In this document: piece after piece, positions 34,449 to 43,315 of the stretch | Numbering within the stretch: position 1 is the stretch's first letter | Layout: the number at the start of each line of letters is the position of its first letter | DNA from: Mucilaginibacter boryungensis | GTDB lineage: Bacteria; Bacteroidota; Bacteroidia; Sphingobacteriales; Sphingobacteriaceae | DNA: 64,000 nucleotides | NCBI RefSeq assembly: GCF_015221995.1 | Contig: NZ_JADFFM010000002.1 | Location: 1,488,001 to 1,552,000, forward strand | Reading direction: 5' to 3' | Notes under the pieces: generated by a model | What the model was told of the DNA's origin: nothing | The model's input: only the letters and a program-made list of their open reading frames with translations | The model's database searches: none | Program-made: the position numbers and the translations under genes

Positions 34449-37256
34449 TTAGTGCGCTTCTAACCAGTTTAAACCCGTGCCTATCTCTACCATAATCGGT
34501 ACTTCGGTTTTAATGGCATTTTTCATGTGATGCTCTATTATTGGCTTTATTTTGTCCACTTCGTTGTGCGGCACATCAAAAACCAACTCGTCATGCACCT
34601 GCATGGTCATGCGGGCGGCCATGTTTTGGGCTTTCAGTTCGCGGTGAATGTTGATCATGGCTATCTTTATCATATCAGCCGCCGAGCCTTGTATAGGCGC
34701 GTTAATGGCATTTCGTTCGGCAAAGCCGCGCACAGTTTGGTTGGCCGAGTTAATATCGCGCAGGTAACGGCGGCGGCCCATCAGCGTACATACATAGCCA
34801 TTCTCGCGGGCAAAGTTCATGGTATCGGCCATGTAATTTTTAATGCCGGGAAACTGGATAAAGTATTGTTCAATTATTTCGGCGGCTTCTTTACGCGGGA
34901 TACCCAGGCTTTGCGATAAACCAAAAGCAGACTGCCCATATATAATACCAAAGTTTACCGCTTTAGCATTGCGGCGCATAGTGCCATCTACCTGGTCAAG
35001 CGCTACGCCGTATACATTGGCAGCCGTTGCAGTGTGGATGTCCAGGTTTTGGGTAAAGGCGGCACGCATGTTCTCGTCCTTGCTTATCTCGGCAATAATG
35101 CGCAGTTCTATTTGCGAATAATCCGCCGATACCAGGATATGGTTCTCATCCCGCGGGATAAAAGCCTTGCGCACTTCCCGGCCGCGTTCGGTACGGATAG
35201 GGATGTTTTGAAGGTTGGGGTTATTAGAGCTTAGCCGCCCGGTTGCCGCCACCGCCTGGTTGTAGGAAGTATGCACCCGCCCGGTTTTTTTATTGATCAT
35301 TAGCGGCAACGCATCTACATAAGTAGATTTTAGCTTTTGCAGCTGGCGGAAATCCAGAATATCACGTACAATATCGCTTTTGTTGGCAAGGGCCAGCAGC
35401 ACATCCTCGCCGGTTTGATATTGGCCGGTTTTGGTTTTTTTGGCTTTAGGGTCAAGCATTAATTTCTCAAACAACACCTCGCCCAATTGTTTTGGTGATG
35501 CGATATTGAAACGCACGCCGGCTTTGTCGTAAACTGTTTTTTCAAGTTTAATAATGTCCCCTTCTAATTCTTTCGAGAAGTCCCTCAGCGCACCCTCATC
35601 AATGCGCACGCCCTCATATTCCATATCGGCCAGCACATATATTAAAGGGTGCTCAATCTCGTGGATCAATTTTTCGGCTTCCGCTTCTTTTATTTTGCTT
35701 TCAAACACGGTTTTCAGTTGCAGGGTAATGTCCGCATCTTCGGCAGCATATTCTTTTATCTTTTCGGGGTCTACATCGCGCATACTTCCCTGGTTTTTAC
35801 CCTTGGGGCCAATCAGTTCGGTAATGGAAACAGGCTTATACCCCAGGTAGTTTTCGGCCAGGATATCCATATTATGGCGGGTATCAGGGTCTATAACATA
35901 ATGGGCCATCATGGTATCAAACAGCTTGCCTTTCACCTCAACATTGTACCATTTCAGTATCATAATGTCGTACTTGATGTTTTGTCCCGTTTTGGCGATA
36001 TCGGGGTTTTCAAGTACAGCCTTAAATTCGTTAACTACGCTTTGGCAATCTTCCTTCACAGCTGAAACCGGGACATACCAGCCCTGACCGGGCTTTATCG
36101 CGAACGAAAGGCCCACCAGCTCGCAATTGTTAGCATCGGTGCCGGTAGTTTCGGTATCAAAACAAATATGTGTTTGCTGACTTAGTAAGGCTACCAGTTC
36201 GGCGCGTTTTTCGGGCGTATCGGCCAAATGGTATTCATGTTCAACATTAGTGATGTTTTTGGCGGCATGGGTTGGGCTTTCGGCAATATCGGTTATTTCT
36301 ACCTGCATGGTAGTGCGCCCTTCGGCAACCGGCGCGCCAAACATATCAATCTGTGTACCGGCTGCACGGGTTTCAATAATGCTGAAGTCATCTCCAAACA
36401 CACGGCGACCCAAGGTGCGGAACTCCAGTTCGGCAAATAGGGGTTCTAACAACTCCTTGCTTGGGGCGCACATTTCAAGTCCGGCTTCGTCCAGTTCAAC
36501 CGGGACGTTCAGGTTAATGGTCGCCAGTTTTTTCGACAGGAGCCCCTGTTCGGCAAATTGTTCTACATTCTCACGTTGTTTGCCTTTTAATTCATGGCTG
36601 TTGGCAATAATGTTCTCCATCGAGCCATATTGCTTTATCAATGCTTTCGCGGTTTTTTCACCAATGCCGGGGATGCCGGGGATGTTATCTACCGCATCGC
36701 CCCAAAGGCCCAGTATATCTATTACCTGTTCTACTTTCTCAACCTCCCATTTGGCCAGCACTTCCTTAACCCCTAATATTTCCATATCATTACCCATACG
36801 GGCCGGTTTATATATGAAAATATTATCGGATACCAACTGGGCAAAATCCTTATCAGGCGTCATACAGTAAACCTGGTAGCCTTTCTGCTCGGCTTTTTTG
36901 GCCAGGGTGCCGATGATATCGTCGGCTTCATAACCGTCGGATGTAATCAGTGGGATATTAAAACCCAGTACCACTTTAAATATATAAGGCAGGGCTTTGC
37001 TCAGGTCTTCGGGCATAGCCTCGCGGTGGGCCTTGTAAGCCTCAAAATCGGTATGGCGTTCGGTTGGCGCGTCAGTGTCAAAAACAACAGCCATATGGGT
37101 TGGTTTCTCCTTCTTCAACACATCCAGCAATGTATTGGTAAAACCCATAACGGCCGATGTATTTAACCCGCCCGATGTAAAACGCGGAGTTTTACTTAAA
37201 GCAAAATGTGCCCGGTATATAAGGGCCATACCATCCAGCAAAAACAATTTTTTCAT
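34449..37256 (-). CDS. polA: DNA polymerase I
   Basis: A complete 935-residue enzyme for gap filling and primer removal. The 5' nuclease is at ~1-290 (FLLDGMALIYRAHFAL, SDGYEADDIIGTLA, GIPGIGEKTA). The proofreading 3'-5' exonuclease is at ~345-530 with acidic residues intact (CFDTETTGTD, NIKYDIMILK, YAAEDADIT). The polymerase is at ~560-935 with motif A DYSQIELRI, motif B KAVNFGIIYGQSAFGLS and motif C QVHDELVFDVP. All three activities appear retained. It is convergent with the 142-residue protein gene. Confidence 0.98.
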   Translation of the reverse strand: MKKLFLLDGMALIYRAHFALSKTPRFTSGGLNTSAVMGFTNTLLDVLKKEKPTHMAVVFDTDAPTERHTDFEAYKAHREAMPEDLSKALPYIFKVVLGFNIPLITSDGYEADDIIGTLAKKAEQKGYQVYCMTPDKDFAQLVSDNIFIYKPARMGNDMEILGVKEVLAKWEVEKVEQVIDILGLWGDAVDNIPGIPGIGEKTAKALIKQYGSMENIIANSHELKGKQRENVEQFAEQGLLSKKLATINLNVPVELDEAGLEMCAPSKELLEPLFAELEFRTLGRRVFGDDFSIIETRAAGTQIDMFGAPVAEGRTTMQVEITDIAESPTHAAKNITNVEHEYHLADTPEKRAELVALLSQQTHICFDTETTGTDANNCELVGLSFAIKPGQGWYVPVSAVKEDCQSVVNEFKAVLENPDIAKTGQNIKYDIMILKWYNVEVKGKLFDTMMAHYVIDPDTRHNMDILAENYLGYKPVSITELIGPKGKNQGSMRDVDPEKIKEYAAEDADITLQLKTVFESKIKEAEAEKLIHEIEHPLIYVLADMEYEGVRIDEGALRDFSKELEGDIIKLEKTVYDKAGVRFNIASPKQLGEVLFEKLMLDPKAKKTKTGQYQTGEDVLLALANKSDIVRDILDFRQLQKLKSTYVDALPLMINKKTGRVHTSYNQAVAATGRLSSNNPNLQNIPIRTERGREVRKAFIPRDENHILVSADYSQIELRIIAEISKDENMRAAFTQNLDIHTATAANVYGVALDQVDGTMRRNAKAVNFGIIYGQSAFGLSQSLGIPRKEAAEIIEQYFIQFPGIKNYMADTMNFARENGYVCTLMGRRRYLRDINSANQTVRGFAERNAINAPIQGSAADMIKIAMINIHRELKAQNMAARMTMQVHDELVFDVPHNEVDKIKPIIEHHMKNAIKTEVPIMVEIGTGLNWLEAH

Positions 37257-37315
37257 AACCCGGTATTTGATGTTTTTTCAATAATGAAGCAAAGCTAATA
37301 CACGGCGATGGAGAA

Positions 37316-37346
37316 GAGCCGGTCGCCAGGGGTTCTCCCCCGGCTC
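37316..37346. repeat. short GC-rich inverted repeat upstream of polA
   Basis: GAGCCGG (37316-37322) and CCGGCTC (37340-37346) can form a 7-bp stem. The loop holds GGGG and CCCC. It lies in the divergent polA / hypothetical gene region. It is GC-rich in an AT-rich gap, so it may be a repeat remnant or a structured leader. Confidence 0.4.
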
Positions 37347-37483
37347 GTGATCCTGCCATCCGTTTTATTAAGCCCGCGAGCCATTACTGCAATTATAAAG
37401 CAAAGATTTGTTAAAAATATAAGTTTATCAATGTACTATTTGCTTAGTTGAAGATTTATACTAATCTTCATGGAATTAATTTT

Positions 37484-38344
37484 ATGAAGACTGCGAAACT
37501 ATTGATCCTGATTGTGCTTTTGGCAGGTGTTGTTAAAGCACAACGCCCTGTAACTAAACCAAAGCAAACCCCTGCAAAATCTGCTACAACCACCGTTGAG
37601 GCACCGCCCACCGGCCTGCCTACCGATGAGCTTTTTGAACACTACGTATTAAAACATGCGGACGGCCCCGCGCCTGAAGGTTATGGTATGAGCCCGAATA
37701 TGCTGATCCCGGTAGGCGCATATGTGGAGGACCTGGCCAATCAAACCAAAATTACCGCCCAGCTGAACCGGTTTCTGAAAACCTATTTATGGGCCGATGG
37801 GTCGCCTTTGATATATGCGGGCCGTACAAGCAAAATGATAAACGGTGTTAACGTGGATATTTTTTTACTAACCAAAACAGGCGGTAAGGATACGGTTACA
37901 CTATACACAGACCTATATAAAATGGCACCGGTTTATCCACCAAAAGGCTTTAAGTTTTTAACCAAAGAACAGCTTGCCACCGAGTTTGCGCCTGTACTGG
38001 CACAGCTAAAAGCTTACTATGCCATGCCTGATAGGTATGCCAACCCGGCCGCGGTATCCGCCAGCTTTCAGTTGCTTAGCTTCATGCAATCGTACGTAGG
38101 GCTCGATTACCTGATGGATAAAGATTATATTGGCCAGCTGCTTAACGATGTTGGTGTTGATTTTGACCTGAAAGCCTTTTTAGTACGGTCTTTCATTTTT
38201 CACCGGTTGGAATATGAAGTAACCGGACAACCCAATGCCAAAATTAAAGCCTATAACGCTATGGTTGATGATTACCAGGTGGCCATTAAAGCCCATGATA
38301 TTATGCTGAAGGGCACCCTGGCTTCTTATATGGTGAAAAAGTAA
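37484..38344 (+). CDS. secreted hypothetical protein
   Basis: A 286-residue exported protein. The signal peptide MKTAKLLILIVLLAGVVKAQ at the 37484 ATG is preferred over an upstream TTG at 37448. A Pro/Thr-rich linker (~21-45) precedes a helical domain (DELFEHYVLKHADGP, MDKDYIGQLLNDVGVDFDLK). No family recognised. It stands between divergent polA and a convergent small secreted protein. Confidence 0.65.
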   Translation: MKTAKLLILIVLLAGVVKAQRPVTKPKQTPAKSATTTVEAPPTGLPTDELFEHYVLKHADGPAPEGYGMSPNMLIPVGAYVEDLANQTKITAQLNRFLKTYLWADGSPLIYAGRTSKMINGVNVDIFLLTKTGGKDTVTLYTDLYKMAPVYPPKGFKFLTKEQLATEFAPVLAQLKAYYAMPDRYANPAAVSASFQLLSFMQSYVGLDYLMDKDYIGQLLNDVGVDFDLKAFLVRSFIFHRLEYEVTGQPNAKIKAYNAMVDDYQVAIKAHDIMLKGTLASYMVKK

Positions 38345-38376
38345 TACGTCCGTTATCTGTTTAGAGTAGGCGTGTT

Positions 38377-38904
38377 TTACTGTTCGGGTGTAAATTGTGG
38401 TGGTGTTTGTTTGGGCAGGGATATTTTACCCTTTACTTCAGGATATAGTTTGTAAAGCGCTTCATCGCTCATACTGCCAGAGTTTACAAAATACCAGTTG
38501 GCGCCATTATCGGTACTGACAGCCAATAGGGTTGATTGCGCGGTATAAACCCCTTTTGGTGTCATGTTATTTGCGGGTACAGCCATAGCAACCGTTTCAG
38601 GAACGGCGCAAAACCGTTTGTTGCCTGCTTGCAAAACTGGTCCGGGGTTACCTGCCGTCGCGCTCCTGATGGTCATACCGCTTTTTTTAAGCTGCGCAAA
38701 CATGTTGGTCACAACTTTTAGCATCGCATCGGGACCGCCGGCTTTTTTTACGGTTTCGGGGTCGGTATGGGCTATCACTGTTTTAAAATCGCCTTTCACA
38801 GTGGCCGTAGCCATTTGCTGGGCAAGCGCTTTAATTTTAGCCTGCTGGGCAAACAGGTTGGTGCCGGCAAGTAATAGCAATAAAATAACAAGTGTCCGTT
38901 TCAT
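38377..38904 (-). CDS. secreted hypothetical protein
   Basis: A 175-residue protein with signal peptide MKRTLVILLLLLAGTNLFAQQ. The mature part has helical KALAQQMATATVKGDFKTVI and DAMLKVVTNMFAQLKKSGM, then a beta-rich half (RFCAVPETVAMAVP, YFVNSGSMSDEALYKLYP). It resembles small NTF2/DUF4019-like secreted proteins, but that is only a fold guess. It ends a minus-strand run and lies 11 bp after tag. Confidence 0.6.
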   Translation of the reverse strand: MKRTLVILLLLLAGTNLFAQQAKIKALAQQMATATVKGDFKTVIAHTDPETVKKAGGPDAMLKVVTNMFAQLKKSGMTIRSATAGNPGPVLQAGNKRFCAVPETVAMAVPANNMTPKGVYTAQSTLLAVSTDNGANWYFVNSGSMSDEALYKLYPEVKGKISLPKQTPPQFTPEQ

Positions 38905-38915
38905 GGGTGTAATAT

Positions 38916-39497
38916 CTATCTAAAATCGCAATCTTCCAAATGGTCGTTCACCATGCCGGTGGCCTGCATGTGGGCATAGCAAATAGTGGTGCCAAAAAAT
39001 TTGAACCCGCGTTTTTTCATATCCTTACTTATCGCGTCGGAGATATCGGTGCTGGCCGGTATGCCGCCCGGCTTAGGTTTGTTATCAATTGGTTTACCAT
39101 CAGGCATAAAGGTATACAGGTATTTATCAAACGACCCAAACTCTTTCTGCACGGTAATAAACAACCGGGCATTATTAATAGCCGCCAATATTTTTAACCG
39201 GTTGCGGATAATGCCTTCATCCTGCATCAGGCGTTCTACATCCTGCTCATCAAAAGCGGCCACCTTTTTCACATCAAAATTGGCAAAGGCTTTACGGTAG
39301 CCATCGCGCCGGCGCAGAATGGTGATCCAGCTCAGCCCCGCTTGTGCCGATTCCAGCACCAGGAATTCGAACAGGGTTTTATCATCATGCACGGGCTTGC
39401 CCCATTCTTCGTCGTGGTACTTCATGTACAATGGGTCTGTACCACACCAGGCGCAGCGTTTTAAGTCTGAAGTCTGAAGTCTTGAGTCTGAAGTCAT
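38916..39497 (-). CDS. tag: DNA-3-methyladenine glycosylase I
   Basis: A 193-residue HhH-family glycosylase that removes 3-methyladenine from alkylated DNA. It has the N-terminal zinc site and signature (RCAWCGTDPLYMKYHDEEWG), then LVLESAQAGLSWITILRRR, FKFFGTTICYAHMQA and TGMVNDHLEDC with the C-terminal zinc ligands. The first ~12 residues (MTSDSRLQTSDL) are encoded by the AAGTCTG heptad repeat, and no other ATG/GTG/TTG is available before the conserved core. The repeat therefore supplies the start codon. Confidence 0.93.
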   Translation of the reverse strand: MTSDSRLQTSDLKRCAWCGTDPLYMKYHDEEWGKPVHDDKTLFEFLVLESAQAGLSWITILRRRDGYRKAFANFDVKKVAAFDEQDVERLMQDEGIIRNRLKILAAINNARLFITVQKEFGSFDKYLYTFMPDGKPIDNKPKPGGIPASTDISDAISKDMKKRGFKFFGTTICYAHMQATGMVNDHLEDCDFR

Positions 39498-39524
39498 ATA
39501 ATAGGTAATTAAGTCTAAAGTCTA
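39463..39524. repeat. heptad (AAGTCTG) array, left of the four-helix gene
   Basis: Five contiguous heptads at 39463-39497 (AAGTCTG, AAGTCTG, AAGTCTT, GAGTCTG, AAGTCAT) and two at 39511-39524 (AAGTCTA twice). The first block holds the tag start codon; the last unit holds the four-helix gene's stop codon. Confidence 0.85.
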
Positions 39525-39884
39525 TTTAAATTTATCGGGATTGTTAATCATATAAATTAACAAATAAGACACTTCTTCACTTTTCTTGTTTAAGTCTTCA
39601 AAGATTTCTTTAGAAATATATTTACATGCCAAAGATGCATCTAACCATGCCTGTGTTTCGCCGTTTTCCATATCGGCATCAGTTAATTTACTTATAAAGT
39701 GATTGGGATATCTCCGCTTTTTATACCCCTCTGCAATGCATGCAAAAACCGACCGTGACGATCTCCTGATTTGGTCAATTAAGCTATACGTTTCTTCTTT
39801 CGGAAACTTTTTAGTCAATTCAAAAATTTCCATGGATAAATTAAACGCCTTTTTGTAAGCAATTAATTCTCTAAAAGTTCCCAT
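39522..39884 (-). CDS. four-helix bundle protein (S23 / 23S rRNA intervening-sequence protein family, Avd-like fold)
   Basis: A 120-residue all-helical protein with the family pattern LIAYKKAFNLSMEIFELTKKFP (in pieces), SLIDQIRRSSRSVFACIAEGY and the C-terminal helix pair (ETQAWLDASLACKYIS, SYLLIYMI). The family includes proteins encoded in 23S rRNA intervening sequences and the Avd accessory protein of diversity-generating retroelements, but most copies, like this one, stand alone with no known role. Basic surface residues suggest nucleic-acid binding. It is bracketed by heptad arrays of opposite orientation, ending at its stop and starting 12 bp before its ATG. Confidence 0.88.
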   Translation of the reverse strand: MGTFRELIAYKKAFNLSMEIFELTKKFPKEETYSLIDQIRRSSRSVFACIAEGYKKRRYPNHFISKLTDADMENGETQAWLDASLACKYISKEIFEDLNKKSEEVSYLLIYMINNPDKFK

Positions 39885-39896
39885 TTTAATTGATTT

Positions 39897-39931
39897 TGGA
39901 CTTCAGACTAATGACTTGAAACTTAAGACTT
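39897..39931. repeat. heptad (nnnACTT) array, right of the four-helix gene
   Basis: Five contiguous heptads in inverse orientation to the left array: TGGACTT, CAGACTA, ATGACTT, GAAACTT, AAGACTT. Its end overlaps the stop codon of the VOC gene by two bases. Confidence 0.85.
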
Positions 39932-40307
39932 ATTCATGTTCAGCGAATGTCAAAACATATCCATTATTATCTTTTATAGAAAACTCCGTTGCCCCATAAA
40001 AAGTAGTTTCAAGCCCTTTTAGTACAGTTACTTTACTTTGTATCTCATTAAAGAACGCTTTGATGTTTTTCAGGTTAATATAAAGCAATAACGAGCCGCC
40101 ATTTTTTCGCGATATTTCGGGCAGGTCATCGGCCAGGCTTTCAAAGGTTTGGAACATCATGGTTACGCTGCCGTTATTCATCATCACCCACACCAAATCA
40201 TCGCCCTCCTCGGGTACCGACATGGTTTTTGTAAAGCCCAGTAGCTGGTAGAAAGCAATAGTGGCTTTCATATCGTTTGTAAAAATGTTGGGTGATATTG
40301 TTTCCAT
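39930..40307 (-). CDS. VOC-family (glyoxalase/bleomycin-resistance fold) protein
   Basis: A 125-residue protein of paired beta-alpha-beta-beta-beta units: NIFTNDMKATIAFYQLLGF (7-25), VWVMMNNGSVTMMFQT, then LLLYINLKNIKAFF and EFSIKDNNGYVLTFAEHE with a metal-site Glu near the end. Members include dioxygenases, glyoxalases and antibiotic-binding proteins; substrate unknown. The stop codon lies in a heptad repeat. Confidence 0.82.
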   Translation of the reverse strand: METISPNIFTNDMKATIAFYQLLGFTKTMSVPEEGDDLVWVMMNNGSVTMMFQTFESLADDLPEISRKNGGSLLLYINLKNIKAFFNEIQSKVTVLKGLETTFYGATEFSIKDNNGYVLTFAEHE

Positions 40308-40473
40308 AAAGTATAATTGTTGAAGGATGAATTATTGATTTAGAATTGCTAATATTTTTCGCAATTTAGTTATTAATAAGAAATTCCAATAATTTTTAAC
40401 GAAAATTGTAACAGGCTATGATCTCGAAGTCCGGATATCCGGTTTCGGATTCAAAGCCTTTAATAAAATACTT

Positions 40474-40815
40474 ATGGGAGAACTAATAGATAACTTCGAG
40501 AGCTACCGCACCCGCATGAACGACCGTATAATGGAAACGGCCAATACCAATATTAAACGCTTCTTTGCGCTGGATACTACTACTTATGCGGATGGCGCGC
40601 TGGATGTGAAGACCAAAGAGATGCTGGGCCTGGTAGCATCCATGGTGCTGCGTTGCGACGATTGTATTAAATATCACCTGGGTAAGTGCCACGAGGCCGG
40701 CGTTAATCACGATGAAATGAACGAGGTGTTTATGATAGCGAACCTGGTAGGCGGATCGATTGTGATACCGCACTATCGCCGGGCGGTGGAGTATTGGGAT
40801 GAGTTGAATTCCTAA
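40474..40815 (+). CDS. carboxymuconolactone decarboxylase family protein (AhpD-like)
   Basis: A 113-residue all-helical protein. It carries the AhpD-type redox motif CDDC (VLRCDDCIKYHLGKC) and the downstream HEAG-like stretch (HLGKCHEAGVNHDEMNEV) that forms the proton relay. These favour a peroxidase-reductase role over lactone decarboxylation. It lies 14 bp upstream of an NmrA-like gene, likely in one transcript. Confidence 0.85.
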   Translation: MGELIDNFESYRTRMNDRIMETANTNIKRFFALDTTTYADGALDVKTKEMLGLVASMVLRCDDCIKYHLGKCHEAGVNHDEMNEVFMIANLVGGSIVIPHYRRAVEYWDELNS

Positions 40816-40829
40816 TTTGTGGATGCGAG

Positions 40830-41621
40830 ATGAAAATTCCTGGTAATATTTTAATAACCGGCGGCACCGGCACCCTTGGCCGGGAAATAATTAAACAATT
40901 AAGTTATCCCGGGCAGCAAATAACGGTTATCACTACCCAGGAAGATCCAGGCTTGCCTAAAGAAGTAAACATAGTTAAGGGCGACCTGTCCCATAGCCAA
41001 AGTATACAGGATGCCGTGACTAATGCAGATATAGTTATACACTGCGCCAGCAACCCTCTTAATGCACAGATAGTTGATATAGATGGCACATGGAACTTGT
41101 TAGCATCTATCAATAAAGAGAAGCTTAAACATTTTATTTATATCTCCATAGCCGGGATAGACAAAAGTGATTTCCCTTATTATAAGGTGAAGTATAATGT
41201 TGAGCAATTAGTTGCGGAGGCCAATGTTCCTTTCACCATTTTACGGGCCACACAATTTTACGAGTTTGTATTAAACCGGATGATAAAACCGTATGATACG
41301 GGCAAAAGCCTTACAATCCCGGCGGGACTTAAATTTCAGGCTATTGATATAAGCGAAGTGGCCGGCAAAATAGCCGGCTTAATGGAAAGCACCCCTAAAA
41401 ACGAAACAATCACTATTGGCGGTCCCGCGGTACAAACTATAGAAGAAATGGCACAAGCATACCTGGACGTGCAAAACCGAAAGGACGAATTAAAAACGGA
41501 ACAGCTATCGGGAGCGCGTTTTGATATGCTTAGATCGGGCATAAACGTGTGTCCGGAAAACGCCTTTGGCACAAAGACCTGGCAGCAATTTTTAAATAAA
41601 CACGCTAATGATCTCCTTTAA
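40830..41621 (+). CDS. NmrA-like NAD(P)-binding protein
   Basis: A 263-residue atypical short-chain dehydrogenase. Its dinucleotide motif is ILITGGTGTLGREI (6-19). VKGDLSHSQSIQDAV, HFIYISIAGID and FTILRATQFYEFVL match the NmrA/YcfI (SDR_a5) subgroup. Active-site residues are not obvious. The gene overlaps the next by 14 nt, tying it to the VOC protein. Confidence 0.83.
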   Translation: MKIPGNILITGGTGTLGREIIKQLSYPGQQITVITTQEDPGLPKEVNIVKGDLSHSQSIQDAVTNADIVIHCASNPLNAQIVDIDGTWNLLASINKEKLKHFIYISIAGIDKSDFPYYKVKYNVEQLVAEANVPFTILRATQFYEFVLNRMIKPYDTGKSLTIPAGLKFQAIDISEVAGKIAGLMESTPKNETITIGGPAVQTIEEMAQAYLDVQNRKDELKTEQLSGARFDMLRSGINVCPENAFGTKTWQQFLNKHANDLL

Positions 41622-41967
41622 ACAAATCGACCATATTCACATTTGTGTGCCGCAGGAGCGGCTGGAGGAAGCACGCAGTTTTTATGCCGATGTTATTGGC
41701 TTAATGGAAAAGCCCCGCCCCGACGTTTTTGGGCGACCGGGACATTGGTTTGATATAGGTGGGATCGAATTGCACATTGGTGTAGAAACGCCATTGCCAC
41801 GCACCATCCGTCATAGCGCTTTTGAGGTAACTGATGTAAAAGCGGCCAAAGCTTACCTGGAAAGTAAAGGGGTAGAAATTATATGGGAACCTGTCATCCC
41901 CGGCAGGGAGCGGTTTGCTTTTATTGATCCGTTTGGGAACCGCATGGAGTTGTTGCAGTTTGTTTAA
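41608..41967 (+). CDS. VOC-family glyoxalase-like protein
   Basis: A 119-residue protein. The first half has IDHIHICVPQERLEEARSF (7-25), with His as likely metal ligand, and GHWFDIGGIELHIGVE. The second half has RHSAFEVTDVKAAKAYL and FIDPFGNRMELLQ with Glu ligand. It is a single-chain VOC subunit that probably dimerises. It overlaps the NmrA-like gene by 14 nt; substrate unknown. Confidence 0.85.
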   Translation: MISFKQIDHIHICVPQERLEEARSFYADVIGLMEKPRPDVFGRPGHWFDIGGIELHIGVETPLPRTIRHSAFEVTDVKAAKAYLESKGVEIIWEPVIPGRERFAFIDPFGNRMELLQFV

Positions 41968-42038
41968 ATTAAGTTTTTTTTGATTACGATATTCAATATC
42001 TTGGTGCAATAAATTTTATCACAATTAAAACCACCAAA

Positions 42039-43292
42039 TTGAAAAACTATTTTAAACTGCCTTGCTTAGCAGTTTTTGCTATCCCATTTACTTTAAAAGC
42101 ACAAACAAACTTTAAGCCCGGTTATATAATTAACCTTAAAGGCGATACCCTAAAAGGCTTTGTTGACTACCGCGAGTGGGAAAGAAATCCCGCATCTGTT
42201 AACTTTAGAACAACCGTTAATAGTGCTACAGAAAAATATACTGTTGAAAACTCCCAGGGGTTTGCGTTAACAGGATACGAATATTATGAGCGTTTCACTG
42301 TACGGATAAGTCAGCAAACAGTTGATGTAACCCGGGCCTCCACCGAGGCTATGGATAGTGCTTCAGTTGTAAATACCGTGTTTTTGAAATTGCTTACCCG
42401 GGGTGATAAGATAAGCCTTTACAGTTACAGCGATGAGATAAAGACCCGGTTTTATATAAAAGAAAAGAGTGGCGTCCCGCAGGAACTGGTGTACAAGTTG
42501 TTTTTTAACGAGAGCGGAAGTTTACAAACCGTGAACAGGTACCGGGTTCAGTTGCAATATCTTGTTCAAAAAAACAATATTGATGATGCTGGGCTCTCTC
42601 AACAAATCCTGAAAGCCGAATATAACGAACACGACCTGTTAAGCATCGCAAAAAAAATAAACGGCGATAAGGGTCATTCTTTTACGCCTAAAAGCAATGG
42701 GGGAAAGCAATTTTTTGTTGGCACAGGGGTTAACTACAGCACATTTAAATTTACGGGAAGCAGCGCCCTATTCCCCGGCATGACCGAAAATAGCATACTG
42801 CCGCAAATAAGCGCGGGGTTGGATTTGTTTTTTAATAACAATACACGTGTGGTTTATTTTAGGGCCGAAGTATCATTGTCGGGTAATTCATTTAGTTATC
42901 CGCCAACGCCTATAGCTACTGGCTCATCAACGCCCGCAACGGCCACTTTAAAAATCAATCAATATACCTTTAGCGTAACCCCACAGTTTATATATAACTT
43001 TTACTCACAGGATAACTTTAAAATATTTATTGGTGGCGGCGCCCGCTTTAACATATCAAAATATAATAACTCCAATTTTGTTATAACATACGGCACCTCA
43101 AGTTCAAGTACCCAAAATTACCCCGAGTTTCGGTCGATGGGGGTATCTATACCACTTAAAGCAGGGGTAACCATAAATAATAAACTGGAATTTAATGCTG
43201 GTTATACTTTTCCGTTATCAATTGTTAAGGCTCCGTATCTCAGCAGTTTAGCAATATGTGGCTTGGGGGTTAACTTTTTGTTTGGCAAATAA
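42039..43292 (+). CDS. outer-membrane beta-barrel-like secreted protein
   Basis: A 417-residue exported protein, with a TTG start and a signal peptide (KLPCLAVFAIPFTLKAQ). The N-terminal part, YIINLKGDTLKGFVDYREWE (~30-49), is a motif frequent in Bacteroidota secreted proteins. Residues ~220-417 alternate in the pattern of a small barrel (FFVGTGVNYSTFKF, ISAGLDLFF, FRAEVSLSG, FSVTPQFIYNFY, FKIFIGGGARFNIS, AGVTINNKLEFNAGYTF). A PorT/OmpX-like barrel is inferred. TTG is the only available start near the signal. Confidence 0.68.
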   Translation: MKNYFKLPCLAVFAIPFTLKAQTNFKPGYIINLKGDTLKGFVDYREWERNPASVNFRTTVNSATEKYTVENSQGFALTGYEYYERFTVRISQQTVDVTRASTEAMDSASVVNTVFLKLLTRGDKISLYSYSDEIKTRFYIKEKSGVPQELVYKLFFNESGSLQTVNRYRVQLQYLVQKNNIDDAGLSQQILKAEYNEHDLLSIAKKINGDKGHSFTPKSNGGKQFFVGTGVNYSTFKFTGSSALFPGMTENSILPQISAGLDLFFNNNTRVVYFRAEVSLSGNSFSYPPTPIATGSSTPATATLKINQYTFSVTPQFIYNFYSQDNFKIFIGGGARFNISKYNNSNFVITYGTSSSSTQNYPEFRSMGVSIPLKAGVTINNKLEFNAGYTFPLSIVKAPYLSSLAICGLGVNFLFGK

Positions 43293-43315
43293 TATCTTTA
43301 TATATTACTGTTAAT

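Noticed and set aside
36250-36870. 206-codon open frame on the plus strand
   Set aside because: It lies wholly opposite polA, has no family character and its composition is that of the complementary strand of a conserved gene.
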